Counted from the first letter of the stretch, positions 35,024-44,298 are shown. The stretch: DNA of 64,000 bases from Massilia sp. YIM B02769 (GCF_030411995.1 NZ_JASNRC010000006.1:248001-312000); one strand, 5' to 3'. Numbers and translations: made by a program. Notes: a model not told the origin generated them from the letters alone.

Positions 35024-36343
35024 TCAGCTCAGCGTCTCGAGCCTGATGCGGATCACCTTGCCGACCACCGATCCCAGCGCCTCGATGCGCTCGATGGCGG
35101 CGTCGACGTTCTTTTCGCGCGTCTGGTGGGTGATCATGATGATGTCGGTGCGAGCGTCGCCGCGATGTCCCTTTTGCAGCACGGCGTCGATCGAGATGCC
35201 GGCGTCGGCCAGGATGCGGGTCAGGTCGGCCATCACGCCGAGCTGGTCGTTCACGTACACGCGCAGGTAATAGCTGGTCGTGATTTCCGACATCGGCAGG
35301 ATCGCGACATCGGTCATCTGGTTCGGCTGGAAGGCCAGGTGCGGCACGCGGCAATACGGGTCGACCGTGGCCAGGCGCGTCACATCCACCAGGTCGGCGA
35401 TCACCGCCGAGGCCGTCGGCTCGGAACCGGCGCCCTTGCCGTAGTACAGGCTGGCGCCAACGGCGTCGCCCTGCACCAGCACCGCGTTCATCGCGCCTTC
35501 GACATTCGCGATCAGGCGCGTGGCCGGAATCAGGGTCGGGTGCACGCGCAGCTCGATGCCTTCGACACCTTCCGCATGCGCACGGCGGGTAATGCCGAGC
35601 AGCTTGATGCGGTAGCCCAGTTCTTCGGCGTAACGGATGTCGTCGGCCTGCAGCTGGCTGATGCCCTCTACGTGCGCCTTGTCGAACTGCACCGGAATAC
35701 CGAAGGCAATCGCCGACATGATCGTCAGTTTATGCGCCGCGTCCACGCCCTCGATGTCGAAGGTCGGGTCGGCTTCGGCATAGCCGAGTTCCTGGGCCTG
35801 CTTCAGGACGGTCGGGAAATCCAGGCCCTTGTCGCGCATCTCGGACAGGATGAAGTTGGTCGTGCCGTTGATGATGCCGGCCACCGATTCGATGCGGTTC
35901 GCGGTCAGGCCTTCGCGCAGCGCCTTGATGATCGGCACGCCGCCGGCCACTGCCGCCTCGAAGGCCACCATCACGCCTTTTTCCTGGGCCGCGGCAAAGA
36001 TCTCGTTGCCGTGCAGGGCCAGCAGCGCCTTGTTGGCGGTGACCACGTGCTTGCCGTTGGCAATGGCGCGTAGCACCAGTTCGCGCGGCAATTCGTAGCC
36101 GCCGATCAGTTCCACGACGATATCGATATTCGGGTTGTCGACCACCAGGAAGGGATCGTCGACGATCTCGCATTGTCCGCCGGTCACTTGCGCGGCGCGC
36201 TCCAGGTTGCGCGCGGCAACCATGGCGATCTCGATGCCGCGGCCGGCGCGGCGGCGGATGTCTTCGCCGTTGCGTTGCAGGACGTTGAAGGTGCCGGCAC
36301 CAACCGTGCCGATGCCGAGGAGGCCAACTTTGATGGGTTTCAT
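35024..36343 (-). CDS. hom: Homoserine dehydrogenase
   Basis: 439 residues from ATG 36343. GIGTVG at 10-15 is the NAD(P) motif. The catalytic region is GYAEADPTFDIEGVDAAHKL, and a C-terminal ACT domain (about 350-430, YYLRVYVNDQLGVMADLTRILADAGISIDAVLQKG) gives feedback control, usually by threonine. It reduces aspartate semialdehyde to homoserine on the way to threonine and methionine. An earlier in-frame ATG would overlap the upstream aminotransferase gene. It starts 16 bases after that gene, so the two form an operon. asd and metZ of the same pathway are also in the window. Confidence 0.97.
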   Translation of the reverse strand: MKPIKVGLLGIGTVGAGTFNVLQRNGEDIRRRAGRGIEIAMVAARNLERAAQVTGGQCEIVDDPFLVVDNPNIDIVVELIGGYELPRELVLRAIANGKHVVTANKALLALHGNEIFAAAQEKGVMVAFEAAVAGGVPIIKALREGLTANRIESVAGIINGTTNFILSEMRDKGLDFPTVLKQAQELGYAEADPTFDIEGVDAAHKLTIMSAIAFGIPVQFDKAHVEGISQLQADDIRYAEELGYRIKLLGITRRAHAEGVEGIELRVHPTLIPATRLIANVEGAMNAVLVQGDAVGASLYYGKGAGSEPTASAVIADLVDVTRLATVDPYCRVPHLAFQPNQMTDVAILPMSEITTSYYLRVYVNDQLGVMADLTRILADAGISIDAVLQKGHRGDARTDIIMITHQTREKNVDAAIERIEALGSVVGKVIRIRLETLS

Positions 36344-36359
36344 GTGCAATCTGTCTGTT

Positions 36360-37586
36360 TCAGCGCGCGTGGCGTCGTCGGTAACCGTCGAGGAAGCGGG
36401 CGATACGGCCGCAGGCATCGGTCAGGTCGTCGGAATTGGGCAGGAAGACCAGCCGGAAGTGGTCCGGCGTAGTCCAGTTGAAGCCGGTGCCCTGCACCAG
36501 CAAGACCTTTTCCTCGGCCAGCAGTTCGCAGATGAACTGCTGGTCGTCGGCGATCGGGTACATCGCCGGGTCCAGGCGCGGGAACATGTAGAGCGCCGCT
36601 TTTGGCTTGACGCAGGACACACCCGGGATATCGGTGAGCAGCTTGTACGCGAGGTCGCGCTGCTTCAGCAGGCGCCCGCCCGGACGCACCAGGTCGTCGA
36701 TGCTCTGGTAGCCGCCGAGGGCGGTCTGGATCGCGTACTGGCCCGGCGCATTCGCGCACAGGCGCATCGAGGCCAGCATGTTCAGGCCTTCGATATAGTC
36801 CTTCGCATGGCGTTTCTCGCCCGACACCACCATCCAGCCGGCGCGGTAGCCGCAGGAACGGTAGTTCTTCGACAGGCCGTTCAGGGTCACGAACAGCACG
36901 TCGTCGGCCAGCGAGGCGATCGACTCGTGCACGTGGCCGTCGTACAGCACCTTGTCGTAGATTTCGTCGGCGTAGATGATCAGGCCGTGCTGGCGCGCCA
37001 GCTCGATGATCTCGAGCAGGATTTCGCGCGGATACAGGGCGCCGGTCGGGTTGTTCGGGTTGATGACGACGATCGCGCGCGTGTTCGGCGTGATCTTGCG
37101 CCGCATGTCGGCGATGTCCGGCATCCAGTCGGCCTGCTCGTCGCAGATGTAGTGCACCGGCGCGCCGCCGGCCAGGCTGACGGCCGCCGTCCACAGCGGA
37201 TAATCCGGGGCCGGCACCAGCACTTCGTCGCCATTGTTCAGCAGGCCCTGCATGGCCATGACGATCAGTTCCGATGCGCCATTGCCCAGGTAAATGTCAT
37301 CGATGCCGACGCCCGCGACCTTCTTTTGCTGGGTGTAGTGCATGATCGCCTTGCGCGGCGCGAACAGGCCCTTGGAATCGGTGTAGCCGGCGGCGCCGGA
37401 CATATTCCGGATCATGTCCTGCATGATCTCGTCGGGCGGATCGAAACCGAAGACAGCCAGGTTGCCGATGTTCAGCTTGATGATCTTCTGGCCGTCATCC
37501 TCCATCTCGCGCGCTTTTTGCAGCGCCGGGCCGCGGATCTCGTAGCAGACATCGTCGAGCTTGTTCGATTTCAGAATCGGTCGCAA
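36360..37586 (-). CDS. PLP-dependent aminotransferase, AlaA-like (alanine/glutamate-pyruvate type)
   Basis: 408 residues, fold type I. NIGNLAVFGFDPPDEIMQDM at 39-58 is distinctive of the AlaA branch. INPNNPTGALYPREIL, IIYADEIYDKVLYDG and NGLSKNYRSCGYRAGW provide PLP contacts, with Schiff-base Lys240. It transfers amino groups between glutamate and pyruvate or related acids in the cytoplasm. In betaproteobacteria this gene regularly precedes hom, as here. The exact substrate pair is inferred from family resemblance, so no symbol is given. Confidence 0.9.
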   Translation of the reverse strand: MRPILKSNKLDDVCYEIRGPALQKAREMEDDGQKIIKLNIGNLAVFGFDPPDEIMQDMIRNMSGAAGYTDSKGLFAPRKAIMHYTQQKKVAGVGIDDIYLGNGASELIVMAMQGLLNNGDEVLVPAPDYPLWTAAVSLAGGAPVHYICDEQADWMPDIADMRRKITPNTRAIVVINPNNPTGALYPREILLEIIELARQHGLIIYADEIYDKVLYDGHVHESIASLADDVLFVTLNGLSKNYRSCGYRAGWMVVSGEKRHAKDYIEGLNMLASMRLCANAPGQYAIQTALGGYQSIDDLVRPGGRLLKQRDLAYKLLTDIPGVSCVKPKAALYMFPRLDPAMYPIADDQQFICELLAEEKVLLVQGTGFNWTTPDHFRLVFLPNSDDLTDACGRIARFLDGYRRRHAR

Positions 37587-37741
37587 ATTGTCACCTGTAG
37601 TTGGCCCGCATGTTGCAGTGCGAAAAATACCATTCTGCCGAAAGCGCCAGATTTAAGCAATACGCATCCGGGAGCAGGCGAAAAGGGCGGGAAGGACGGA
37701 AGGCTTATAATGGGCGGCTCTTTTGCCAACCATTTGACGCC

Positions 37742-38119
37742 ATGAAGCTGCATTCCGACGACAATCAACAATACCAGACCGTGACCGGCTACGATGCCTC
37801 GGGCGTCGAGATCAATGCCGAGCGTTTCAACTACAGCCTGCTGGTGATGCCGGAAACCCCGCCACGCCCCTGGAACGTGACCCGCTTCGAAGACCTGACG
37901 GCTGCCCATTTCGAGCAGATCGCGCTTGACGCGCCGGACGTCGTCATCCTCGGCACCGGCGAACGGCAGCGCTTCGTGCACCCGCGCCTGATCGCCAGCC
38001 TCACGGATAAACGCACCGGCGTCGAAAGCATGGACAGCCAGGCCGCCTGCCGCACCTATAACGTGCTGATGGGCGAAGGCCGCAAGGTCACGCTCGCGCT
38101 GATCATCGACCCTGCCTAA
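37742..38119 (+). CDS. Mth938-like (DUF498) domain protein
   Basis: 125 residues from ATG 37742; longer in-frame starts lie in the promoter region shared with the divergent aminotransferase. The single domain shows FNYSLLVMP, FEDLTAAHFEQIALDAPDVVILGTGERQRFVHP and GVESMDSQAACRTYNVLMGEGRKVTLALII, which match the Mth938/NDUFAF3-like family. A eukaryotic homologue assists complex I assembly; the bacterial role is not known. No signal peptide. A hairpin follows at 38143-38178. Confidence 0.85.
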   Translation: MKLHSDDNQQYQTVTGYDASGVEINAERFNYSLLVMPETPPRPWNVTRFEDLTAAHFEQIALDAPDVVILGTGERQRFVHPRLIASLTDKRTGVESMDSQAACRTYNVLMGEGRKVTLALIIDPA

Positions 38120-38142
38120 AACGGCGTGAAACCGGCGGCGAA

Positions 38143-38178
38143 GGACATTTGCATCCTGGCTCTCCAGTGCAAATATCC
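38143..38178. terminator. Hairpin after the Mth938-like gene
   Basis: GGA, ATTTGCA and CTGG (38143-38159) pair with CCAG, TGCAAAT and TCC (38164-38178) through one two-base bulge and one mismatch, with loop CTCT. Only TTTG follows, so termination strength is uncertain. TTTGCAYCCTGG also occurs as a direct repeat here (38148 and 38179). Confidence 0.45.
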
Positions 38179-38379
38179 TTTGCACCCTGGTTCAATCGAA
38201 CGCCCCTCCTTCGGCCCACTCGTGTAAATTCCGACTATTGTGGTTGAAAGGCAATTTTCCGTCCCCATCTGGCACATCGAATGCCGCACGCCTGTCATGA
38301 CAGGGCTACCACCCGAGCGCGGCGCAGATTATGATGAGGGCTGCAAGTAGTTGCCCGATACCAGTCCAGGAGAATCCAA

Positions 38380-38850
38380 GTGGCCGACAGCCCAAGCGCA
38401 GCAACCGTAGAGAACTTTAGCGCCGCCATGACCGGCGACCAGACCTTCCAGCTTGGCGGGCGTCCCGCGAAGTACACGGTGCTGTATTTCTATCCCAAGG
38501 ACAATACCCCGGGCTGCACCACCGAGAGCATCGCCTTCCGCGAAAAGCACGACGAATTCCTGGCCGCGAACACCGAAATCTACGGCATCAGCCGCGACTC
38601 GCTGCGGTCGCACGAAGGCTTCAAGTCCAAGCTCGGCCTGCCCTTCGAGCTGATCTCCGACCCCGAGGAACTGGTGTGCAACCAGTTCGGTGTCATGAAG
38701 ATGAAAAACATGTATGGCAAACAAGTCCGTGGCGTCGAGCGCAGTACGTTTGTCGTTGACGCTCACGGCCGATTGGTGAAAGAATGGCGTGGCGTGAAAG
38801 TCGCCGATCACGTCGATGAAGTGCTGGAATTTGTGAAGAGCCAGCCTTGA
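38380..38850 (+). CDS. bcp: Peroxiredoxin, BCP/PrxQ family
   Basis: 156 residues from a GTG at 38380, with GGAG eight bases upstream. YFYPKDNTPGCTTESIAFREKHDEF carries the peroxidatic C46. The usual PrxQ resolving cysteine five residues later is absent; a later cysteine (in ELVCNQFGV) remains, so it is of the one-Cys or atypical type. RSTFVVDAHGRLVKEWRGVKV is the conserved C-terminal part. It reduces hydrogen peroxide and alkyl hydroperoxides in the cytoplasm with thiol reductants. A 224-bp gap separates it from the PhoH gene. Confidence 0.92.
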   Translation: MADSPSAATVENFSAAMTGDQTFQLGGRPAKYTVLYFYPKDNTPGCTTESIAFREKHDEFLAANTEIYGISRDSLRSHEGFKSKLGLPFELISDPEELVCNQFGVMKMKNMYGKQVRGVERSTFVVDAHGRLVKEWRGVKVADHVDEVLEFVKSQP

Positions 38851-39013
38851 ACGGATGGCTCCAGTCGATCAACCTGCTGGACCCTTATCGCTTATTTTGA
38901 GTCGCACCGCTTCATCTCAGCATCATTCCAATCTGGCTGCCTGCCAAGGCGGTTTCCCTACTCCCTTGGCCCGCGCCCCCGCAACATTTTTCCAGTGCAT
39001 AGATCCCGCCCGG

Positions 39014-39037
39014 CAGCGCACACCACATGGTGCGCTG
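39014..39037 (+). promoter_or_regulatory. Leader hairpin upstream of the PhoH gene
   Basis: CAGCGCAC (39014-39021) pairs with GTGCGCTG (39030-39037) around an eight-base loop. A run of six T begins 18 bases later (39055-39060), and the PhoH ATG is at 39075. It could be a weak terminator of bcp or a 5' leader structure; both are inference. Confidence 0.35.
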
Positions 39038-39074
39038 GCGCGAGCGTCCTCCACTTTTTTAGATTGAGAACCTG

Positions 39075-40826
39075 ATGCCACTACCAAAAATTCCTGGCAA
39101 GCCGGCCACGCTGCTGCCGGTAAACGAATACCCCAAAGCCGAACCCGGCAAGTCTCCCGTGCGCGCCCTCGCTGCAGCGCCGGTCGAAGCCGATCCTGTC
39201 GAAGACCTCATCAGCGGCAAGGCTGTCCCTGCCGCCAAGTCCACCCGTGCCCGCAAGGGCAAGGCCACGCCGCTCGCAGCGGTACCCGCACCTGTGGCCG
39301 AGCGCCCGGCGCAGCAGGCAAGCGTTGCCAAGCTCAAGGAAACGGACATGGACGAACCGCATCCGGCCAAGCACAAGCCGGTCGAGGTCAACGTCAAGTC
39401 CTCCACCAGCCGCAAGGCCGACCGCAGCGGCAAGACCAAGGTCTTCGTGCTCGACACCAACGTGCTGATGCACGATCCGACCTGCCTGTTCCGCTTCGAG
39501 GAACACGACGTCTACCTGCCGATGATGACGCTCGAGGAACTCGACGACCACAAGAAAGGCATGTCCGAGGTTGCCCGCAACGCCCGCCAGGTCTCGCGCA
39601 CCCTGGACGCCCTGATCGCCGACATCGACGACGACACCATCGAAGCCGGCATCGAGCTGGCCAAGCTGGGCAACAAGGACGCCAAGGGCCGCCTGTTCTT
39701 CCAGACCAGGCTGCAGAACGGCCCCACCCTGCCGGAAGGCCTGCCGGTCGGCAAGGCCGACAACCAGATCCTGGGCGTGGTAAAAGCCCTGGCCAGTGAA
39801 CAGCCGGACCGCGCCATCGTGCTGGTGTCGAAAGACATCAACATGCGCATCAAGGCGCGTGCGCTCGGCTTGCCGGCGGAAGATTACTTCAACGACCATG
39901 TGCTGGAAGACACCGATTTGCTGTACTCGGGCATCGTCCAGCTGCCGGACGATTTCTGGGACAAGCACAGCAAGAACATGGAGTCGTGGCAAGACACGCG
40001 CAACGGCACCACCTTCTACCGCGTGACCGGTCCCTTCATCAACAGCCTGCTGGTGAACCAGTTCGTCTACCTGGAGTCCGACGATTCGCCCTTCCAAGCG
40101 CAGGTGAAAGAGATCAACGGCAAGACCGCCGTGCTGCAAGTGCTGCGCGACTACAGCCACACCAAGAACAGCGTCTGGGGCATCACCGCGCGCAACCGCG
40201 AGCAGAACTTCGCGCTGAATTTGTTGATGAATCCGGAATGCGATTTCGTCACCCTGCTCGGCCAGGCCGGTACCGGCAAGACCCTGCTGGCCTTGGCCGC
40301 GGGCCTGGCGCAGGTGCTGGAAACCAAGCAGTACAACGAGATCATCGTTACCCGCGTGACCGTGCCGGTCGGCGAAGACATTGGCTTCCTGCCGGGCACC
40401 GAGGAAGAAAAGATGTCGCCGTGGATGGGCGCTTTCGACGACAACCTGGAAGTGCTGAACAAGTCCGACAACGACGCCGGCGACTGGGGCCGCGCGGCAA
40501 CGCAAGACCTGATCCGATCGCGCATCAAGATCAAGTCGCTCAACTTCATGCGCGGCCGTACCTTCGTGAACAAGTTCCTGATCATCGACGAAGCGCAGAA
40601 CCTGACGCCGAAGCAGATGAAGACCCTGGTCACGCGCGCCGGTCCTGGAACCAAGATCCTGTGCCTGGGCAACATCGCCCAGATCGACACGCCTTACCTG
40701 ACCGAAGGGTCGAGCGGCCTGACCTACGTGGTCGACCGCTTCAAGGGCTGGTCGCACAGCGGCCACGTGACCCTGGCGCGCGGCGAGCGTTCGCGCCTGG
40801 CGGATCACGCGAGCGACGTGCTGTAA
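39075..40826 (+). CDS. PhoH-family protein with PIN ribonuclease domain (PhoH2 type)
   Basis: 583 residues. A low-complexity Ala/Pro/Lys-rich region (1-120) precedes a PIN domain starting KVFVLDTNVLMHDP (metal-binding Asp127), about 122-260. The PhoH ATPase has Walker A GQAGTGKT at 396-403 and Walker B FLIIDEAQN with D505-E506. Such fused PIN-PhoH proteins are RNA helicase/ribonuclease enzymes. The N-terminal extension of about 120 residues is longer than in most homologues and likely disordered. The next genes on the other strand are phosphate transport genes, but no Pho box was recognised. Confidence 0.92.
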   Translation: MPLPKIPGKPATLLPVNEYPKAEPGKSPVRALAAAPVEADPVEDLISGKAVPAAKSTRARKGKATPLAAVPAPVAERPAQQASVAKLKETDMDEPHPAKHKPVEVNVKSSTSRKADRSGKTKVFVLDTNVLMHDPTCLFRFEEHDVYLPMMTLEELDDHKKGMSEVARNARQVSRTLDALIADIDDDTIEAGIELAKLGNKDAKGRLFFQTRLQNGPTLPEGLPVGKADNQILGVVKALASEQPDRAIVLVSKDINMRIKARALGLPAEDYFNDHVLEDTDLLYSGIVQLPDDFWDKHSKNMESWQDTRNGTTFYRVTGPFINSLLVNQFVYLESDDSPFQAQVKEINGKTAVLQVLRDYSHTKNSVWGITARNREQNFALNLLMNPECDFVTLLGQAGTGKTLLALAAGLAQVLETKQYNEIIVTRVTVPVGEDIGFLPGTEEEKMSPWMGAFDDNLEVLNKSDNDAGDWGRAATQDLIRSRIKIKSLNFMRGRTFVNKFLIIDEAQNLTPKQMKTLVTRAGPGTKILCLGNIAQIDTPYLTEGSSGLTYVVDRFKGWSHSGHVTLARGERSRLADHASDVL

Positions 40827-40845
40827 GCGTCTTTTGCCTTGATAG

Positions 40846-40879
40846 AAACCTGCGCGCCTCGCGGCCCGCAGGTTTTTTT
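40846..40879 (+). terminator. Rho-independent terminator after the PhoH gene
   Basis: AAACCTGCG (40846-40854) pairs with CGCAGGTTT (40867-40875); the T-run extends to 40879. It lies 20 bases after the stop. Confidence 0.88.
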
Positions 40880-40893
40880 ACGACCAGGTTCAG

Positions 40894-41036
40894 GTAGGGT
40901 GGACACCTGTGTCCACGCGGTACGGCGGTTGATATGTGATTGCACAGGCAAAAAAGGCGATGCACGCGGGACGGTTGGGTTCGGCCGCGCCGTTCATTCA
41001 CCGGTGATACCGCGTGGACACAGGTGTCCACCCTAC
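40894..41036. repeat. Head-to-head pair of palindromic repeat units (arm type GTGGACAC)
   Basis: First unit: GTAGG, then arms GTGGACAC (40899-40906) and GTGTCCAC (40909-40916), then GCGG. Second unit at 41010-41036 is its reverse complement, ending CACCCTAC. Compared with the unit at 1209 the arms differ by one base on each side, in a way that keeps pairing. The pair lies between terminators of the convergent PhoH and Pit genes. Confidence 0.88.
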
Positions 41037-41053
41037 AAAGGCAAACAAAACGC

Positions 41054-41083
41054 AAAAAAACGCCCGGCACATTGGCCGGGCGT
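41054..41083 (-). terminator. Rho-independent terminator of the pit operon
   Basis: On the minus strand ACGCCCGGC (41083-41075) and GCCGGGCGT (41068-41060) form a nine-pair stem followed by seven T. It lies 27 bases after the pit stop. Confidence 0.9.
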
Positions 41084-41109
41084 TATTCATGCATGCGCGA
41101 AGCGCACCA

Positions 41110-42120
41110 TTACATGATGTGACGACCAATCCACCAGGCGATCGCTGCCACGAAGGCCGCGGCCGGGATGGTGAAGATCCAGGCCCACACGATGTTGCCC
41201 GCCACGCCCCAGCGCACGGCCGAGGCCTTTTGCGAGGCGCCCACGCCGACGATCGCGCCGGTGATGGTGTGGGTGGTCGAGACCGGGATGCCCCAGAAGC
41301 TCGCCATCAGCAAGGTCATGGCGCCGCCGGTTTCGGCGCAGAAGCCGCCGACCGGTTTCAGCTTGGTGATCTTCTGGCCCATGGTCTTGACGATGCGCCA
41401 GCCGCCGAACAGCGTACCGAAGCTGATTGCCGCGTAGCAGGAGATGATGACCCAGGCCGGCGGGTGCGCATCGGTCGCGCTGGTGTAGCCGGCGGCGATC
41501 AGCAGCATCCAGATGATACCCATGGTCTTTTGCGCGTCGTTACCACCGTGGCCCAGCGAGTAGCCGGCTGCCGAGATCAGCTGCAGGCGGCGGAACCAGA
41601 CGTCGACCTTGCGCGGCGTGCTCTTCACGAACACCCAGGACACGATCAGCATGATGATGGAACCGAGCACGAAGCCCAGTAGCGGCGCCAGCACGATGAA
41701 GGCGACCACTTTCCACAGGCCGGCCGAGATCAGCGCGCCGGTGCCCGACTTGGCCACTGCCGCGCCGACCAGGCCGCCGATCAGGGCGTGCGAGGACGAG
41801 GACGGGATGCCGTAGTACCAGGTGATGATGTTCCAGACGATCGCCCCGACCAGGGCCCCGAAGATCACGTAGTGGTCGACGATGTGCGGGTCGATGATGT
41901 CCTTGCCGATCGTCTGCGCCACCTTCATGTTGACCACGAAGATCGCGACGAAGTTGAAGAATGCCGCCATCGCGACCGCCGACTGGGGCTTGAGCACGCC
42001 CGTCGAGACGACGGTGGCGATTGCGTTCGCCGAATCATGAAAACCGTTCATGAAGTCGAAGATCAGTGCAAGCAGCACCAGCATACCCAGCACGTAAATG
42101 CTGATGGTGAGATGTTCCAT
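41110..42120 (-). CDS. Inorganic phosphate transporter, Pit family
   Basis: 336 residues, ten or so membrane helices. The two PiT signatures are present: GFHDSANAIATVVSTGVL near the N terminus and the repeated half GHGGNDAQKTMGIIWML. SSSSHALIGGLVGAAVA and PVSTTHTITGAIVGVGAS are the paired TH-type loops. It moves phosphate as a metal-phosphate complex with protons across the inner membrane. The start at 42120 is 23 bases after the DUF47 gene, so the pair is one operon. An upstream in-frame ATG would overlap DUF47. Confidence 0.95.
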   Translation of the reverse strand: MEHLTISIYVLGMLVLLALIFDFMNGFHDSANAIATVVSTGVLKPQSAVAMAAFFNFVAIFVVNMKVAQTIGKDIIDPHIVDHYVIFGALVGAIVWNIITWYYGIPSSSSHALIGGLVGAAVAKSGTGALISAGLWKVVAFIVLAPLLGFVLGSIIMLIVSWVFVKSTPRKVDVWFRRLQLISAAGYSLGHGGNDAQKTMGIIWMLLIAAGYTSATDAHPPAWVIISCYAAISFGTLFGGWRIVKTMGQKITKLKPVGGFCAETGGAMTLLMASFWGIPVSTTHTITGAIVGVGASQKASAVRWGVAGNIVWAWIFTIPAAAFVAAIAWWIGRHIM

Positions 42121-42143
42121 AATTATTTTTGTTCTAAGGAAGC

Positions 42144-42770
42144 TTACGCGTTCTCGACAATGATGCCTTCGATGATGTTGGCCACATCTTCGCAACGGTC
42201 GGTGACGGTCTCGAGGATCTCGTAGATCGCCTTCATCTTGATCAGGTTACGCACGTCCGGTTCGTCGCGGAACAGTTTGCTCATCGCGGCGCGCATCACG
42301 TGGTCGGCGTCGGATTCGAAGCGGTCGATCTCTTCGCAGATGGCGACGATCTTTTGCGCGTTGCCCATGTCGTGCAGCAGGGCGACGGCTTCCTGGACCT
42401 TCAGGCAGGCGGCCAGGCACAGCTCGGCCAGGCGCTTGGCTTCCGGGGTCACGGCGTGCAGGTCGTACAGGGAGATGGTTTGCGCGGCGTCTTCCATCAT
42501 GTCGAGGATGTCGTCCATGCGCGTGATCAGCTTGTGGATGTCGTCGCGGTCGAGCGGGGTGATGAAGGTCTTGTGCAGCAGGTCGACGGTGGCGTAGGTG
42601 ATCTTGTCCGCCTGTTTTTCGATGCTTTCCACGGCGTGGGTGCGGTTTTCCAGGTCGTCGAAGTTGGTCATCAGGCCAACCATTTCTTGCGCACCCTTTA
42701 CGCACAGCGCAGCGTGCTGGTTGAACAAATCAAAAAACTTGCCCTCGGTGGGCATCAGGCGTCCAAACAT
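42144..42770 (-). CDS. DUF47 (PhoU-like) partner of the Pit transporter
   Basis: 208 residues, all-helical and similar in plan to PhoU. MFGRLMPTEGKFFDLFNQHA, EKQADKITYATVDLLHKTFITPLDRDDIHKLITRMDDILD and KAIYEILETVTDRCEDVANIIEGIIVENA are hallmark DUF47 blocks; the E/D-rich motifs bind metal clusters in PhoU. Genes of this family almost always precede pit and are thought to adjust its activity. First gene of the pit operon. Confidence 0.93.
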   Translation of the reverse strand: MFGRLMPTEGKFFDLFNQHAALCVKGAQEMVGLMTNFDDLENRTHAVESIEKQADKITYATVDLLHKTFITPLDRDDIHKLITRMDDILDMMEDAAQTISLYDLHAVTPEAKRLAELCLAACLKVQEAVALLHDMGNAQKIVAICEEIDRFESDADHVMRAAMSKLFRDEPDVRNLIKMKAIYEILETVTDRCEDVANIIEGIIVENA

Positions 42771-42851
42771 GTATTTCTCCGTGATAAAACTCTTGGGACT
42801 GCGAATGTCCGCTGCGGTGTCATGCTCCCCCGGCAGCGGCGCAATATCGGC

Positions 42852-44246
42852 TTAATCGCCTTGGTAGACGGCGAGGTTGCCGCTGTAGTTGCCAAACTTG
42901 GTGTACTGGCCAATCCACGTGAGGCGGATCGCCCCGATCGGACCGTTACGCTGCTTGCCGATGATGATCTCGGCGGTTCCCTTGTCCGGCGAATCGGCGT
43001 TGTACACCTCGTCGCGGTACAGGAAGATGATGACGTCCGCATCCTGTTCGATAGCGCCGGATTCGCGCAAGTCGGACATGACGGGCCGTTTGTTCGGACG
43101 CTGTTCCAGCGAGCGGTTCAGCTGGGAGAGCGCGATGACCGGGCAATGCAGTTCTTTCGCCAGGCCCTTGAGCGAACGCGAAATCTCGGAAATCTCGGAC
43201 GCGCGGTTGTCGCCCGGCTGGCTACCCTGCATCAGCTGCAGGTAGTCGACGATGATCAGGCCGAGCTTGCCACACTGGCGGGCCAGGCGGCGCGCGCGTG
43301 CGCGCATCTCGATCGGGTTCAGCGCCGGCGTCTCGTCGATGTAGAGCTGGGCGTCGTTCATCTTCTGGATCGCGTGCGTCAGGCGCGGCCAGTCCTCGTC
43401 GTTCAGGCGGCCGGTACGCAGGCGGTGCTGGTCGAGCTGGCCGACCGAACCCAGCATACGCATGGCCAGCTGGGCGCCGCCCATTTCCATCGAGAACACG
43501 GCGACCGGCAGCCCCGCTTCGATGGCGACGTTCTCGCCGATGTTCACCGAGAACGCGGTCTTGCCCATCGACGGACGGCCGGCGACGATGACCAGGTCGC
43601 CCGGCTGCAGGCCCGAGGTCATCTTGTCGAGGTCGATGAAGCCGGTCGGCACGCCGGTGATCTCGCCCTGGTTTTCGCGCGAATACAGTTCGTCGATGCG
43701 CTCGACCACTTGGGTCAGCAGCGGCTGCACCGCGGTCCAGCCCTGGGCGCCACGCGCGCCCTGCTCGGCGATCGCGAAGATCTTCGACTCGGCTTCGTCA
43801 AGCATCTGCTTGACTTCCTTGCCTTGCGGATTGAACGCGTTGCCGGAAATTTCGTCGGCGACGGTGATAAGTTTGCGCAGCACGCCGCGATCGCGCACGA
43901 TCTCGGCATAACGGCGGATGTTGGCGGCCGATGGCGTGTTTTGCGCCATCGCGTTCAGGTATTGCAGGCCGCCCACGTCCTCGGCCTTGCCAAGCGAGAC
44001 CATGGCCTCGTAGACGGTGATGACGTCGGCCGGCTTGCCGCTGTTGATCAGCCGGACCATCTGTTCGAAGATGATGCGGTGGTCGTAGCGATAAAAATCG
44101 TCCGCGTGCATGAAGTCGGCAATACGGTCCCACGCCGCGTTATCGCGCAGGAGGCCGCCGATGACGGACTGTTCTGCTTCGATGGAGTGCGGAGGGATGC
44201 GCAGCGATTCGATTTGCGGATCTGCGGGGGTATTCATGACGGGCAT
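42852..44246 (-). CDS. dnaB: Replicative DNA helicase DnaB
   Basis: 464 residues. The N-terminal domain (about 15-115) begins RIPPHSIEAEQSVIGGLL. The RecA-like domain has Walker A AGRPSMGKTAF, FSMEMGGAQLAMRML, Walker B GLIIVDYLQLM and ALSQLNRSLEQRPNKRPVMSDLRESGAIEQDADVIIFLYRDE, all diagnostic. It unwinds DNA ahead of the replication fork as a hexamer. Start chosen at 44246 (GGAG ten bases upstream); a second ATG three codons later is possible. It follows the ribosomal rpsF operon, a conserved order, but is separated from rplI by a terminator. No intein is present. Confidence 0.98.
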   Translation of the reverse strand: MPVMNTPADPQIESLRIPPHSIEAEQSVIGGLLRDNAAWDRIADFMHADDFYRYDHRIIFEQMVRLINSGKPADVITVYEAMVSLGKAEDVGGLQYLNAMAQNTPSAANIRRYAEIVRDRGVLRKLITVADEISGNAFNPQGKEVKQMLDEAESKIFAIAEQGARGAQGWTAVQPLLTQVVERIDELYSRENQGEITGVPTGFIDLDKMTSGLQPGDLVIVAGRPSMGKTAFSVNIGENVAIEAGLPVAVFSMEMGGAQLAMRMLGSVGQLDQHRLRTGRLNDEDWPRLTHAIQKMNDAQLYIDETPALNPIEMRARARRLARQCGKLGLIIVDYLQLMQGSQPGDNRASEISEISRSLKGLAKELHCPVIALSQLNRSLEQRPNKRPVMSDLRESGAIEQDADVIIFLYRDEVYNADSPDKGTAEIIIGKQRNGPIGAIRLTWIGQYTKFGNYSGNLAVYQGD

Positions 44247-44298
44247 TATACCTGCTCCGGTCACACGGCTGAAATAATTGGCGACTTTTGGGTCATAA

